This document shows positions 24,497-33,674 of a DNA stretch of 64,000 bases, piece by piece. Source of the stretch: Butyrivibrio sp. (lineage in GTDB: Bacteria > Bacillota > Clostridia > Lachnospirales > Lachnospiraceae). The DNA lies in the NCBI GenBank assembly GCA_017413105.1, contig JAFPVA010000130.1:62001-126000 (forward strand), written 5' to 3'. The translations under genes and the position numbers were made by a program. Every line of letters starts with the position of its first letter. The stretch's first letter is position 1. A model generated the notes under the pieces. It was not told the origin of the DNA. It saw nothing but the letters and a program-made list of their open reading frames with translations, and did not search any database.

Positions 24497-25270
24497 TCAG
24501 CGTGAGTTTGTGACTATACCAAGGTAAGCCCCCAGTTTATCTCTCATTTTCTGAAGAGCCTTGGTATGAAGCTGTGAAATTCTTGATTCCGATACCTCTA
24601 AAACTTCACTGATTTCTTTTAATGTAAGTTCCTCATAATAATAAAGTAAGATTACTTTTCTCTCTTTATCAGTCAAAAGATCCAGCGACTGAGCCAGCAT
24701 CTTCTTTAATTCTTCTTTTTCTACTGCCTCTTCAGGCTTGATAAATCCGGAGCTTCTATTATTGGCATCCTCCGGGATATCAGCGCCCTGATCCATAAAC
24801 TCATTAAGAGAAACTACACCGGTGACCTTCATCTGGTTCTGCCAGGATGCATACTCATCCTCTGAAATCTGCATCTTTGCTGCAATTTCAGCATCTGTAG
24901 CAACATGTCCGCCGTCTCTTTCAATCTCTCTTATGGCTGCATCGATCTTTTTCTGCCTTTGTCTTATGGTTCTTGGAATCCAGTCCATTTTTCTGATCTG
25001 ATCCAATATTGCGCCACGAATACGAAGGCTTGCATAAGTTTCAAACTTAACATCCTTCATAAGATCAAATTTATCTATGGCATCAATAAGTCCAAAGATA
25101 CCATAGCCCACAAGATCATCATATTCCACGTTAAAACCAAGATACATACTAAGTCTGCCCGCAACCAGTTTTACAAGCGGAGCATACTCCAGTATCAGCT
25201 TCTCACGTGCTTCTGCTGATTTTGTTTTATTATATTCTTCCCATAATTTGTTCTTTGCAGCTTCGTCCAT
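24497..25270 (-). CDS. fliA: RNA polymerase sigma factor FliA/SigD (sigma-28)
   Basis: Directs transcription of late motility and chemotaxis genes. The 257-aa protein has region 2 (about 15-110: YAPLVKLVAGRL, VEYDDLVGYGIFGLIDAIDKFD, FETYASLRIRGAILDQIRKMDW), region 3 (about 115-175), and a region 4 helix-turn-helix (about 205-250: LTLKEISEVLEVSESRISQLHTKAL split across the two helices). It sits in the cheA-W-C-D operon behind a candidate sigma-28 promoter (29567-29594), which implies positive autoregulation. No anti-sigma FlgM is in the window. Confidence 0.95.
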   Translation of the reverse strand: MDEAAKNKLWEEYNKTKSAEAREKLILEYAPLVKLVAGRLSMYLGFNVEYDDLVGYGIFGLIDAIDKFDLMKDVKFETYASLRIRGAILDQIRKMDWIPRTIRQRQKKIDAAIREIERDGGHVATDAEIAAKMQISEDEYASWQNQMKVTGVVSLNEFMDQGADIPEDANNRSSGFIKPEEAVEKEELKKMLAQSLDLLTDKERKVILLYYYEELTLKEISEVLEVSESRISQLHTKALQKMRDKLGAYLGIVTNSR

Positions 25271-25298
25271 GTTGCAATCCCCAAGATATAATTATTTT

Positions 25299-25703
25299 TT
25301 ATAACTGATTTGGTATATCATCGTCCTGAATTATATGCGGACCGGTATTTTCAATGTTTTCAGAAGCTCCTTCAGCTTCCATAGCGGCTCTTGCTTCTTC
25401 TTCCAGTTTCTCAGCTTCCCGCCTTTCCGCTACTGCTTTGTCATAATTGATATCCACAAATCCCGAGATCATTTTCTCAATAATGGAACCTAATACAAGG
25501 AATATCAGGACGCAAATAACAAGAATGCGAATCCACACGCCCACCGGATAATGCTTAAAGTACGTATACACAGCTATAAACAACGTAGCAGTAAGCACTA
25601 TCACGGGCGTGACTATTTTTGCATTCCACTTCTTAATATCGTCGTATACTTTTTCTTCTACTTCTTCATTTTCGTCTTTAATTTCTTCCAAATCGGTATT
25701 CAT
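25299..25703 (-). CDS. Small membrane protein between cheD and fliA
   Basis: 134 aa. An acidic N-terminus (Asp/Glu-rich, residues 1-25) is followed by two adjacent membrane helices (about 32-48 and 55-75), then a cytoplasmic Glu/Ala-rich helical tail (about 85-134). There is no recognised domain. Its ATG overlaps the cheD stop by 4 bases, so it is translationally coupled to cheD and is followed by fliA 28 bp later. The position suggests a motility-linked membrane factor; it could be an adaptor that couples signalling to sigma-28, but this is only inference. Confidence 0.7.
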   Translation of the reverse strand: MNTDLEEIKDENEEVEEKVYDDIKKWNAKIVTPVIVLTATLFIAVYTYFKHYPVGVWIRILVICVLIFLVLGSIIEKMISGFVDINYDKAVAERREAEKLEEEARAAMEAEGASENIENTGPHIIQDDDIPNQL

Positions 25704-26185
25704 ATAATCTTTTCTGGCTTTCCTACCGCTCTGATTACAAAATTACCATTCTCCGGATAAAAAATGACTGTTCTTCCATATGAATCGCCAGTGTCCTGAG
25801 CAAGAACCGGAATGTTCATCTCCTTTAGCTTTTTCAGAGTAGCCTGAACATTTCTATCACCAACCCTCATAGTTGTGTTAGCCGTTTGAAAAGCAAACAT
25901 CTGCGCACCGCCGGCAATCTTGGCTACAAGCCTTGATCTGGATGCGCCTTTTGCCACAATCTGTTTTATAAGCTCTTCAATTCCGGTATCTGCAAATTTC
26001 GGAATGTTGGTGTTGTTCTTAATTTCAGTGGAATCCGGCAACATTATATGTGCCAGACCACCTATCTTAGTCACAGGATCGCGGACAGCTATTCCTACAC
26101 AGGAGCCAAGTCCCAGTGTGGTTATGCCATCGGGGCTTACACAAATATTAAGATCAGCCATACCAACCTTTATAATTTGACTCAT
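25700..26185 (-). CDS. cheD: Chemoreceptor glutamine deamidase CheD
   Basis: Deamidates glutamines of chemoreceptors and, in Bacillus-type systems, binds CheC to increase its CheY-P phosphatase activity. The 161-aa protein shows the catalytic Cys in LGSCVGIAVRDP and the His in GGLAHIMLPDS, together with AKIAGGAQMF and NVQATLKKL. It lies between cheC (15-bp gap) and the small membrane protein (4-bp overlap). Confidence 0.95.
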   Translation of the reverse strand: MSQIIKVGMADLNICVSPDGITTLGLGSCVGIAVRDPVTKIGGLAHIMLPDSTEIKNNTNIPKFADTGIEELIKQIVAKGASRSRLVAKIAGGAQMFAFQTANTTMRVGDRNVQATLKKLKEMNIPVLAQDTGDSYGRTVIFYPENGNFVIRAVGKPEKII

Positions 26186-26200
26186 ATAATGCCCCTTTGC

Positions 26201-26833
26201 TTAAAGCTCAATACCTTCAATTCCTAAGGATGAAAGGATCTTCTTATAACCATCCACATCCGGTAACATGATGAAATATCCGCTCAGTTTAACCTCGTCA
26301 AAGAACTGGTTTTCAATCAGGAGTATTTTATCGCCCATCATACCAAACTGTATTGCAGGGACTGATAAAATTGCTCCCGCCATATCAATAGCTACAAATG
26401 GAATCGATGGAACAAGCTTTAAATTCGTCATCATCGATAACGAGTTAAGATAGGAACCTGTGATGATATTTCCTACTTCCTTTAACGCCGAAAGCTCTAC
26501 TTCATCAAACTCTGCATCTTCTGGTTTTTTGCCTGTTCCCATCAGTTTGTCTACCAAATGTCTTGCTGCATTTTTTCCGAGAAGGAACATGATGCTTCCG
26601 TCTATATCACCTTCAACAGCAAGATAAATACCTGCCATTATCTGCTCAGCTCCGCCCATCATATCGCCAACATCCTTGAAATCAAGGAGTCTGACCTGGG
26701 GAACTGACATATCTACTTTGGTTCCTATCATCTGAGCAAGGGCGGTTGTGGCATTTCCTGCGCCAATATTTCCAAGCTCCTTAAGAACATCAAAGTACTG
26801 ATTGGACAATTGGTCCAAACTCATTTCTCCCAT
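26201..26833 (-). CDS. cheC: CheY-P phosphatase CheC
   Basis: Dephosphorylates CheY-P and takes part in adaptation with CheD. Both phosphatase motifs are intact: LKELGNIGAGNATTAL (near residue 16) and LKEVGNIITGSYLNSL (near residue 115), each with the E-x2-N pair. The 210-aa length matches CheC. It lies between cheW and cheD in the operon. Confidence 0.94.
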   Translation of the reverse strand: MGEMSLDQLSNQYFDVLKELGNIGAGNATTALAQMIGTKVDMSVPQVRLLDFKDVGDMMGGAEQIMAGIYLAVEGDIDGSIMFLLGKNAARHLVDKLMGTGKKPEDAEFDEVELSALKEVGNIITGSYLNSLSMMTNLKLVPSIPFVAIDMAGAILSVPAIQFGMMGDKILLIENQFFDEVKLSGYFIMLPDVDGYKKILSSLGIEGIEL

Positions 26834-26847
26834 AAAAATTCCTCCGA

Positions 26848-27342
26848 TCAGCTGGCATTTGCAGCTGCTTCCTTTGTTTCCTTCTCAGAAACGACTGCAT
26901 CAAGATCAAGTATAGATACAAGACCGCCGTCATAATGACCAACACCACTTACAAAAGACGCATTGGATTTCTTGCCCTTTTCATCATAGCGCATCTTTTC
27001 CACGTTATTTGAGTCAAGAGTAAGAACCTGATTAACCTGGTCGACGATTATTCCAACAAGATCCCCTGAATCGGTTTTCAGAATTATTATTCTGGATTTA
27101 TTAGTTATCTCGTCCTCAGCAAGCCCCATTTTCATCCTGACACTCATAACAGGAACAATCTCGCCTCGAATATTGATAACACCCTTAAGATAATCATCAA
27201 CCTTAGGAACTCTTGTTATCTGCTGCATTCTAACGATATTATCAATGAATTTGATATTTATGCCATACTGTTCGTCATCAATCTTTATAACGATGTACTG
27301 GATAAGCTCGCCTACTTCACTATTATCTCTAAGTTCATTCAT
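26848..27342 (-). CDS. cheW: Chemotaxis coupling protein CheW
   Basis: Links chemoreceptors to CheA in the signalling array. The 164 aa contain the SH3-like CheW fold with YGINIKFIDNIVR, ITRVPKVDDYLKGVINIRG broken at the conserved Gly, IVPVMSVR and GIIVDQVNQVL. It directly follows cheA (31-bp gap). Confidence 0.95.
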   Translation of the reverse strand: MNELRDNSEVGELIQYIVIKIDDEQYGINIKFIDNIVRMQQITRVPKVDDYLKGVINIRGEIVPVMSVRMKMGLAEDEITNKSRIIILKTDSGDLVGIIVDQVNQVLTLDSNNVEKMRYDEKGKKSNASFVSGVGHYDGGLVSILDLDAVVSEKETKEAAANAS

Positions 27343-27373
27343 ACGATCTTCTTCCTTTCCTAATAGTCAAACA

Positions 27374-29494
27374 TCAGAAAATTGCATTAGTATCAAGAAT
27401 AAGTGCTATCTCACCATCGCCAAGAATTGTAGCGCCGCTGATCAGCTTACACTTATTGGTATACTTGCCAAGAGGCTTGATAACGATTTCCTGCTGTCCC
27501 ATAAGTTCATCGATAACAAGACCCATCTGCTGATCACCCTTTCTGGTGATAACAACAACCATATCTTCTTCAGGAGCCTTTGTAGACTCTGTGTCAAGAA
27601 CCTTGTTAAGTCTTACTATAGGTGTTACACTGCCACGAAGGTTAATAACCTCCTTGTTTTCAACAAGCTTAAGGTCAGATGGGGAAACATCTTCAATACT
27701 CTGAATTGAATCCAGAGGAATAGCATATTTCTCATTGCCAACGATGACCATAAGAGCCTGGATAATAGCAAGTGTAAGAGGAAGTCTGATAACCCATGTT
27801 GAACCTTCGCCAAGCTTTGTCTTTACGGAAACCTCACCTGAAAGTGACTCAACCTTTGACTTAACAACGTCAAGGCCTACGCCTCTTCCTGAGATTTCTG
27901 AAACAACCTTTGCTGTAGAGAATCCCGGATGGAACAACAGCTCAACACACTGTTTTTCTGTCAAAAGAGCTGCCTGCTCTGCAGAAACAACGCCCTTTTC
28001 AATAGCCTTATTCTTTACAGCCTCAGCATCAATACCATTACCATCATCACCAACTTCGATAACAACGCTGTTACCGTCCTGGAAAGCATGAAGGAAAATC
28101 TGTCCAACTTCAGGTTTTCCACGCTGAGCACGTAGTTCGGCACTTTCAATACCATGGTCAGCACTGTTTCTGATAAGGTGCATCAAAGGATCGCCGATCT
28201 CATCAACCACGGTACGGTCCATTTCAGTGTCTTCACCGGTCATGGTCAGTTCCATCTTCTTGTTAAGAGTCTTATTAAGATCTCTTATCATACGTGGGAA
28301 TTTCTGAAGTACGCTCTCGATAGGAACCATTCGAACTTTCATGACTGATTCATGAAGGTTGGTGGTTACACTCTCAAGATACTCAATCTGCTCATTTACT
28401 CCACTGCTGCTGACACCTGATGTATTAGCTGCAGAAATAAGTGAGTTCTTTGCAATGATAAGCTCTGATACAAGGTTCATGAGAACATCGAGTTTTTCGA
28501 TATCAACACGAACTGTTCTATTTACAACAGGCTTACCAACAGGCTTCTTTCCGCCTGCTCCTCCACCGCCGCCGGCTGTGGGTGCAGGTGCCGGAGTATT
28601 TGCTGCTGCAGGTGCTGCTGTTGCCGCGGTCTGTGCCGGTGCTTCGGCTGCAGGTGCTGCCTCTTCCTTCTCTTCAGCAGCCTTTGCTCCTGAAGGATCA
28701 AACTCTCCGCAATCGCAGCTTTCAACCTCAGAAACAGCCTTAACTATTTCCTCAACCTTTTCTTTTCCCTCATCCGTTATAAGAACAAGGCTAAATGTAT
28801 AGTCGAATTTTTCGTCTTCAATATCCTGGGTATTAGGCTCAGAAACGGCAATCTCACCGATTTCTTCAAGGCCTTTGAATACAAGGAAACCTCTTGCTGC
28901 CTTCAGGATACAAGACTCCTGAATATGTACAGTAACGCCCCAGAGTTTCTTACCCTGTGACTTGGCTTCCTCTAATGTAGATTTTACAGAAGAATCTAAT
29001 TTGATGGCATGATAATCAGCTGTTCCATCAGCTCCTGCCGGAGCCTCAGCTGCGGCTTCACTTTCAGCAGGCGCAGCGTCTTCAGAAGGCGCAGAACCGC
29101 CACCGCCGCTTACACCATTTCTGATATCTGCCAAAGATTTTATGATATCCTGATGCTCTTCAGTACCTTCGTCCTGATTCTCGGTAATGTTGTCTACATA
29201 TTCCTGAATAGCATCGAGACACTGAAGGAGAACATCAATATCTGCAGATTTGATCTTAATCTTGCCTGCACGGACATCAGAGAATACATCCTCCATATCG
29301 TGAGTAAGATTCTGCATCCTGGTATAGCCCATAGTGCCGGCCATACCCTTCATGGAATGAGCTGATCTGAAGATTTCATTAATACAATCCTCATTTTCAG
29401 GATCCTGCTCAAGAACCATGATGTTGTCATTGAGAGACTGAAGGTGCTCCTTCGCTTCATCAAGAAAGACACTTAGATACTGGGAAACATCCAT
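27374..29494 (-). CDS. cheA: Chemotaxis histidine kinase CheA
   Basis: Autophosphorylates and passes phosphate to CheY and CheB. 706 aa in the usual order. The P1 Hpt domain carries H46 in SAHSMKG. A P2-like domain follows (about 170-265), then an Ala/Pro/Gly-rich linker (about 270-325). P3 dimerisation comes next, then P4 kinase with N-box NSADHGIE, VGDDGNGID and GRGVGLDVV, and P5 CheW-like at the end (about 575-706). First gene of cheA-W-C-D-(mp)-fliA-fapA, with a sigma-28-type promoter about 70 bp upstream. CheY is not in the window. Confidence 0.96.
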   Translation of the reverse strand: MDVSQYLSVFLDEAKEHLQSLNDNIMVLEQDPENEDCINEIFRSAHSMKGMAGTMGYTRMQNLTHDMEDVFSDVRAGKIKIKSADIDVLLQCLDAIQEYVDNITENQDEGTEEHQDIIKSLADIRNGVSGGGGSAPSEDAAPAESEAAAEAPAGADGTADYHAIKLDSSVKSTLEEAKSQGKKLWGVTVHIQESCILKAARGFLVFKGLEEIGEIAVSEPNTQDIEDEKFDYTFSLVLITDEGKEKVEEIVKAVSEVESCDCGEFDPSGAKAAEEKEEAAPAAEAPAQTAATAAPAAANTPAPAPTAGGGGGAGGKKPVGKPVVNRTVRVDIEKLDVLMNLVSELIIAKNSLISAANTSGVSSSGVNEQIEYLESVTTNLHESVMKVRMVPIESVLQKFPRMIRDLNKTLNKKMELTMTGEDTEMDRTVVDEIGDPLMHLIRNSADHGIESAELRAQRGKPEVGQIFLHAFQDGNSVVIEVGDDGNGIDAEAVKNKAIEKGVVSAEQAALLTEKQCVELLFHPGFSTAKVVSEISGRGVGLDVVKSKVESLSGEVSVKTKLGEGSTWVIRLPLTLAIIQALMVIVGNEKYAIPLDSIQSIEDVSPSDLKLVENKEVINLRGSVTPIVRLNKVLDTESTKAPEEDMVVVITRKGDQQMGLVIDELMGQQEIVIKPLGKYTNKCKLISGATILGDGEIALILDTNAIF

Positions 29495-29566
29495 AACCTA
29501 TTTACCTCCATTGTAAAGTGTAAGAATACAAAAGCATGCTTTTTAAACCGCACACTCTTGAATGTA

Positions 29567-29594
29567 ATATCGGCTTTACGAATGGAGGAAATTA
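29567..29594 (-). promoter_or_regulatory. Candidate sigma-28 promoter of cheA-...-fliA operon
   Basis: Minus strand TAAT, 16-bp spacer, GCCGATAT, close to the sigma-28 consensus TAAA-N15-GCCGATAA. It lies in the 142-bp gap between cheB and cheA, 73 bp before the cheA ATG. Because fliA is in this operon, it would form a positive feedback loop. Confidence 0.65.
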
Positions 29595-29636
29595 GAAATT
29601 ATGTATAAAAGAACTGTTAAATAGTAATGAAATCCC

Positions 29637-30707
29637 TCAATTCACACCGACATTTAATATGATTTCCTGGGCAACGTCTTCAAGCTTTACAACCTGATCA
29701 ACAAGTCCAGCTGTTGCTACTGCTTTGGGCATTCCATACACGGTACAAGTACTCTCCTCCTGACCAATAACATGTACCTTTTTCTTTGTTTTTAAATTCT
29801 TGATTCCTTCAGTACCATCAGCTCCCATTCCGGTAAGGACTACGCAACAGATTTCGTCGTAGTCTGAATCCATGAGAGATTCATACATGAAGTTGGCACA
29901 GGGCCTTACACCCTCTCTTGTAGGTCCATCCATATAATGGATAGTGCTCTTTCCTCCTTGTTTTATGATATGCATATGTTTTCCACCCCTGGAAATATAT
30001 ACACATCCGGGCTTTAAAACGTCCCCTTCAGCCGCTTCCTTTACACTGACCTCAGAAAGAGAATCAAGTCTTTCGGCAAGGGATGCTGTGAAGCCCTCAG
30101 GCATATGCTGTACAAGAACTACCGGTGTTTTGAGATTCTTTGGGAGTTTTGGAATAACAGACTGAAGCGCTCTAGGTCCCCCTGTTGAACTAGCGATTGC
30201 TACAATTCTATTACCGGTTATCTTGCTTGCTGATTTACTTACAAGCTCAACAACCTTTCTGGACTCCTTTGCATCTTCAATTGAAAAGGCTTTAGTAGAA
30301 ACTGGTGCCCTGGATTCGGCAACTGCTGCAAGTGTATTGATGAAATGCCTGGTGAAATCCTCTCCTCTGCATTCTGAAGCTCTGTCAGGCTTATGCACAA
30401 AGTCCAAAGCTCCGAGATCAAGAGCATCCATGGTTACCTTGGCACCTTCTTTAGTGTCTGTACTTGCCATCATGATCTTTGCTCTGATCTTATTTTTCTG
30501 CAGTTCCTTAAGCATCGTAATACCGTCCATTCTTGGCATATTGATATCAATAACAACGGCATCATACGTATTCTTTTTAAGGAGCTCCAGGCCTTCTATT
30601 CCATCCTTGGCCTTATCAACCACCTGGAATCTTGAATCTGAATTAATAATATCACTGAGAACAGTTCTCATAAGTGCAGAGTCATCAATTATCAAAATTT
30701 TTTTCAT
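29637..30707 (-). CDS. cheB: Chemotaxis response regulator / methylesterase CheB
   Basis: Removes methyl groups from (and deamidates) chemoreceptors when phosphorylated by CheA. The 356 aa comprise a receiver domain with D8, D9 and the phospho-acceptor D54 (VVIDINMPRMDG), a linker, then the methylesterase domain (about 165-350). The esterase domain has the serine motif ASSTGGPRAL, the His motif LVQHMPEGFT and the Asp motif GMGADGTEG. Last gene of the flbD-...-cheB unit, 2 bp after the PilZ gene, and separated from cheA by a new promoter. Confidence 0.96.
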   Translation of the reverse strand: MKKILIIDDSALMRTVLSDIINSDSRFQVVDKAKDGIEGLELLKKNTYDAVVIDINMPRMDGITMLKELQKNKIRAKIMMASTDTKEGAKVTMDALDLGALDFVHKPDRASECRGEDFTRHFINTLAAVAESRAPVSTKAFSIEDAKESRKVVELVSKSASKITGNRIVAIASSTGGPRALQSVIPKLPKNLKTPVVLVQHMPEGFTASLAERLDSLSEVSVKEAAEGDVLKPGCVYISRGGKHMHIIKQGGKSTIHYMDGPTREGVRPCANFMYESLMDSDYDEICCVVLTGMGADGTEGIKNLKTKKKVHVIGQEESTCTVYGMPKAVATAGLVDQVVKLEDVAQEIILNVGVN

Positions 30708-30709
30708 AA

Positions 30710-31429
30710 TTAAGTTTGCTTCTTTCTTATTTTTCGTTCTTCCTCAAAGATGAAATGAATAATATCTTCTCTGGAATTTTCGTCAATGTAAACATATTGA
30801 ATACGGTGTTCAAATAATCCCGGCCTGCTCTCCAGTTCCTGTACTTTCAAGACATTGCTGATCATTTCATACTCTTTGTCGTTAGCATTTCCCGGAAGCC
30901 TGTAGGAACAGAATATCGTACTGCCTTCTTCGTATTTGAAGTTGGATACAAATCTTAATCCACCACCGCTTATATCAACAACAACGCTTCTTTGCAGTGC
31001 GCTGTTATCAATCAGATAATTCCTGCCCATTCGGAAGTTTTCAATATCTTCCTGGCTGCATAATCGTGACTTTAATTCCAGTGCACAACTGAATCTGTAA
31101 TATTCTCTACGCTGAAGCTTCTGTAACTGGCTTGTTAAGTCTAAAACCAGAATATACATGTTATCGCTTCGGTACCTGTCGACTATCTTTGAGTAACACT
31201 GGAAAAGACCTTTCGTACTGTAAAAACAAAGATTGTACTCACCATCAACAGGTAAAAGAACCAGCCTTCCCTTCTCATAGGGCATCAGCACTTCTATTCG
31301 GTCATCGGAGGTGATGTCCATAACCTTACTCATATAAATTTGCCTTGTTCTGGCATCCTTGTCCATCCAGACCTTTCCGGTAGCCTTTAGTTCGACCCGG
31401 TTGCCAGGCGCAATATAATCTGCCAACAT
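30710..31429 (-). CDS. PilZ-domain flagellar brake protein (YcgR-like)
   Basis: 239 aa: an N-terminal YcgR_2-type barrel (about 1-95) and a C-terminal PilZ domain (about 100-230). Both c-di-GMP-binding motifs are intact: RREYYR (RxxxR) and DISGGG (D-x-S-x-x-G). Such proteins bind cyclic di-GMP and slow or stop the flagellar motor. The 2-bp gap to cheB and 32-bp gap from flhG place it inside the motor operon. A diguanylate cyclase gene occurs in the same window at 62200. Confidence 0.9.
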   Translation of the reverse strand: MLADYIAPGNRVELKATGKVWMDKDARTRQIYMSKVMDITSDDRIEVLMPYEKGRLVLLPVDGEYNLCFYSTKGLFQCYSKIVDRYRSDNMYILVLDLTSQLQKLQRREYYRFSCALELKSRLCSQEDIENFRMGRNYLIDNSALQRSVVVDISGGGLRFVSNFKYEEGSTIFCSYRLPGNANDKEYEMISNVLKVQELESRPGLFEHRIQYVYIDENSREDIIHFIFEEERKIRKKQT

Positions 31430-31461
31430 ATACTATTTAAGTCTCCATTCTTATTAGAATT

Positions 31462-32385
31462 TTACAGATTGGGTGCACTTCCGGGCACACCCGGTTGTGC
31501 ATTACTGAGTTTCCGTCCGGTGATGATATGAGAAAAGAAACCAGCCATTCCTCGCTGTTTGATTTCCATTGCTTCCCCCGGATTCATGAGACGCCCTGCA
31601 ATCTGTTCAAAAGCTTTTACAGATTTAGCATTTGGGTATTGGAGTGAAACCGGTGACTGTTGCATAACACTTCGTGCCAGCATCTGGTCCTGAGGTATAG
31701 CTCCAAGATATGTCAAAGGAAGCTTTAAATATCTGGCTACAACAGCATTTAACTTATTAAATAACTGTTGACCTTCATCATCAGATGAAACTCTGTTGGA
31801 AACAACTTTAACTTTTGTATTCTCTCTAGAAAACCTCGGTGTCTGATTAAGTGCTTTTAAAAGAGAATAAGAATCAGTAATCGATGTTGGCTCCGGGGTA
31901 GTCACAAGAATAATTTCTCCGCTAGCCACCAGAAATTCTGTGACTGCACTGGAAATCCCCGCCCCGGTATCTACAATAATTATATCAGCAATAGCATCTA
32001 ATTCCGCAAGGTTTACAATAATATAAACAAGATAGTCACGGCTAAGGTTATACATGCCGGAAATACCAGAACCGCCTGAGATAAACCCAATTCCTTCAGG
32101 TCCCCAGGTAATAATATCTTTTATATTTTTCCCCTGATAGATCAAATCACATAGGTTATGTTTCGGAACTGTTCCAAACATAATCTCTATATTTGCAAGA
32201 CCAAAATCGGCATCGAGAATGATTACTCTTTTGCCCATTTTTTTGAACTGTATTGCAAGATTTATCGCCACATTAGACTTTCCTACACCACCCTTACCAC
32301 TGGTAACAGTGATAATCCTGGCAAGAGGTCTTTGGGGCATATTAGAATTCTTGATAATATTTCTAAGCTGCGTAGCCTGATCCAT
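31462..32385 (-). CDS. flhG: Flagellar number regulator FlhG (YlxH, MinD-like ATPase)
   Basis: A ParA/MinD-type ATPase that, with FlhF, sets the number and place of flagella. Walker A is seen in TSGKGGVGKSNVAINLA, along with DADFGLANIE, VDTGAGIS and VSNRV. The short N-terminal segment (QATQLRNIIKN) is the FlhG signature that activates the FlhF GTPase, in place of a plain MinD start. 307 aa. It lies 23 bp after flhF. Confidence 0.93.
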   Translation of the reverse strand: MDQATQLRNIIKNSNMPQRPLARIITVTSGKGGVGKSNVAINLAIQFKKMGKRVIILDADFGLANIEIMFGTVPKHNLCDLIYQGKNIKDIITWGPEGIGFISGGSGISGMYNLSRDYLVYIIVNLAELDAIADIIIVDTGAGISSAVTEFLVASGEIILVTTPEPTSITDSYSLLKALNQTPRFSRENTKVKVVSNRVSSDDEGQQLFNKLNAVVARYLKLPLTYLGAIPQDQMLARSVMQQSPVSLQYPNAKSVKAFEQIAGRLMNPGEAMEIKQRGMAGFFSHIITGRKLSNAQPGVPGSAPNL

Positions 32386-32408
32386 ATATATCCACCCAAA
32401 AAACTTTC

Positions 32409-33674
32409 TTAGTTATTTCCACCCAGCAGATTCTTGACAATACGCTGTGCATCGAAAATAGCAATATCATCAGGAACATTCTGCCCATTCGTAATATAGG
32501 ATATCGGTGCTCCTGTATGCATGCGCACATTGTAAAGATTCCCCTTTGCACCTGTTTCATCCATCTTGGTAAATATCAGTTTGTAAGCCACAACTTCAGA
32601 GTAGGCATCAGCAATATCAATAAGATCCCTGTATTTCGTTGTGGCGGAAAGAACAAGGAAGTTCTCACACTCCATTATATCTTCCAATGTTCTTATATAG
32701 TTTTCGATGTCTGTCTTTAATTCTTCGTTATGCTGAGAATGTCCTGCAGTATCAACAAAAATGTAGTCGTATTCCCTGAAGTCCTCAGCAGCCTGCTTCA
32801 TTTCTTCAACCGAGTAGATTACTCTGAAAGGGATCTCTAAGATTGAAGCATAGGTGCGGAGCTGTTCTGCTGCAGCAATTCTGTATGTATCAACTGTCAA
32901 AAGAGCTACTTTCTTTTTCTGAGTAACTGAAAGCTCCGAAGCAAGTTTCGCTATGGTAGTAGTCTTTCCTACCCCGGTAGGACCAATAAAGATTTCAGCT
33001 CTAGGTCCCTGCCCACTTGGAATATCCTCTATAGGCTCGGATTTACCAAATTTAAGGACCATCTTCTGATAAACGTTAGCCAGTGCAAAGTCAAAGGGCA
33101 TGCCGGGCTTAGTTATCTTCTCTACTTCATCAGTGAGCTGGTTAACATAAATTTCATCCACTTCATTCTCTATAAGAGTATTATACAACAATTTAATGAA
33201 TGAAAGATTTTCATCTGAAATTTCGTTCTTACGGGATTTTGATGGAACCGGCTCTTTTTCCCTTAAAACCGGCTCTTTTTCGTCATCTTTGATATTATAT
33301 TTTATGTTTTTTTCAAGAAGAGAGCTTAGGTTATCAAGCTTCTCCTCGATGGCAAGACTATCATCGATAATATCAGGAGATTTAATGAGCTTTACAGGCT
33401 CTCTGATAACATCGCTCTGACTTCCTTCAACCAAAGGAGTTCTCGGAACCGGTTTTGAATTCTTGTCCGGTGTATAGGTCCTTTGAGGAGTTGGTCTTTC
33501 TGCCTCTTCCTCTAAAGCAACTGTCACTTCAATTTTTTGGGATTGGAAAAGAGAAAAGAATCCGCTCTTTTTTAATGGCCTTACATTCATTACTACAATG
33601 TTCTGCCCCAATTCCTTTTTAGCTTCTTCGGTCGCCTCACTCTCGGTTTTTCCAACATACTTTTTTATTATCAT
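32409..33674 (-). CDS. flhF: Flagellar biosynthesis GTPase FlhF
   Basis: An SRP-family GTPase guiding flagellar placement and assembly of the export gate. 421 aa: a basic, poorly conserved B domain (about 1-140), an N domain (about 145-215), and a G domain with the P-loop GPTGVGKTTTIAKLA, DTYRIAAAEQLRTYA, DTAGHS and FTKMDETGAKG. It abuts flhA directly (stop of flhA at 33675) and precedes flhG. Confidence 0.95.
   Translation of the reverse strand: MIIKKYVGKTESEATEEAKKELGQNIVVMNVRPLKKSGFFSLFQSQKIEVTVALEEEAERPTPQRTYTPDKNSKPVPRTPLVEGSQSDVIREPVKLIKSPDIIDDSLAIEEKLDNLSSLLEKNIKYNIKDDEKEPVLREKEPVPSKSRKNEISDENLSFIKLLYNTLIENEVDEIYVNQLTDEVEKITKPGMPFDFALANVYQKMVLKFGKSEPIEDIPSGQGPRAEIFIGPTGVGKTTTIAKLASELSVTQKKKVALLTVDTYRIAAAEQLRTYASILEIPFRVIYSVEEMKQAAEDFREYDYIFVDTAGHSQHNEELKTDIENYIRTLEDIMECENFLVLSATTKYRDLIDIADAYSEVVAYKLIFTKMDETGAKGNLYNVRMHTGAPISYITNGQNVPDDIAIFDAQRIVKNLLGGNN

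Noticed and set aside
28359..28802. Plus-strand 147-aa Ala/Pro-rich open frame
   Set aside because: Created by the low-complexity Ala/Pro/Gly linker of cheA read on the other strand.
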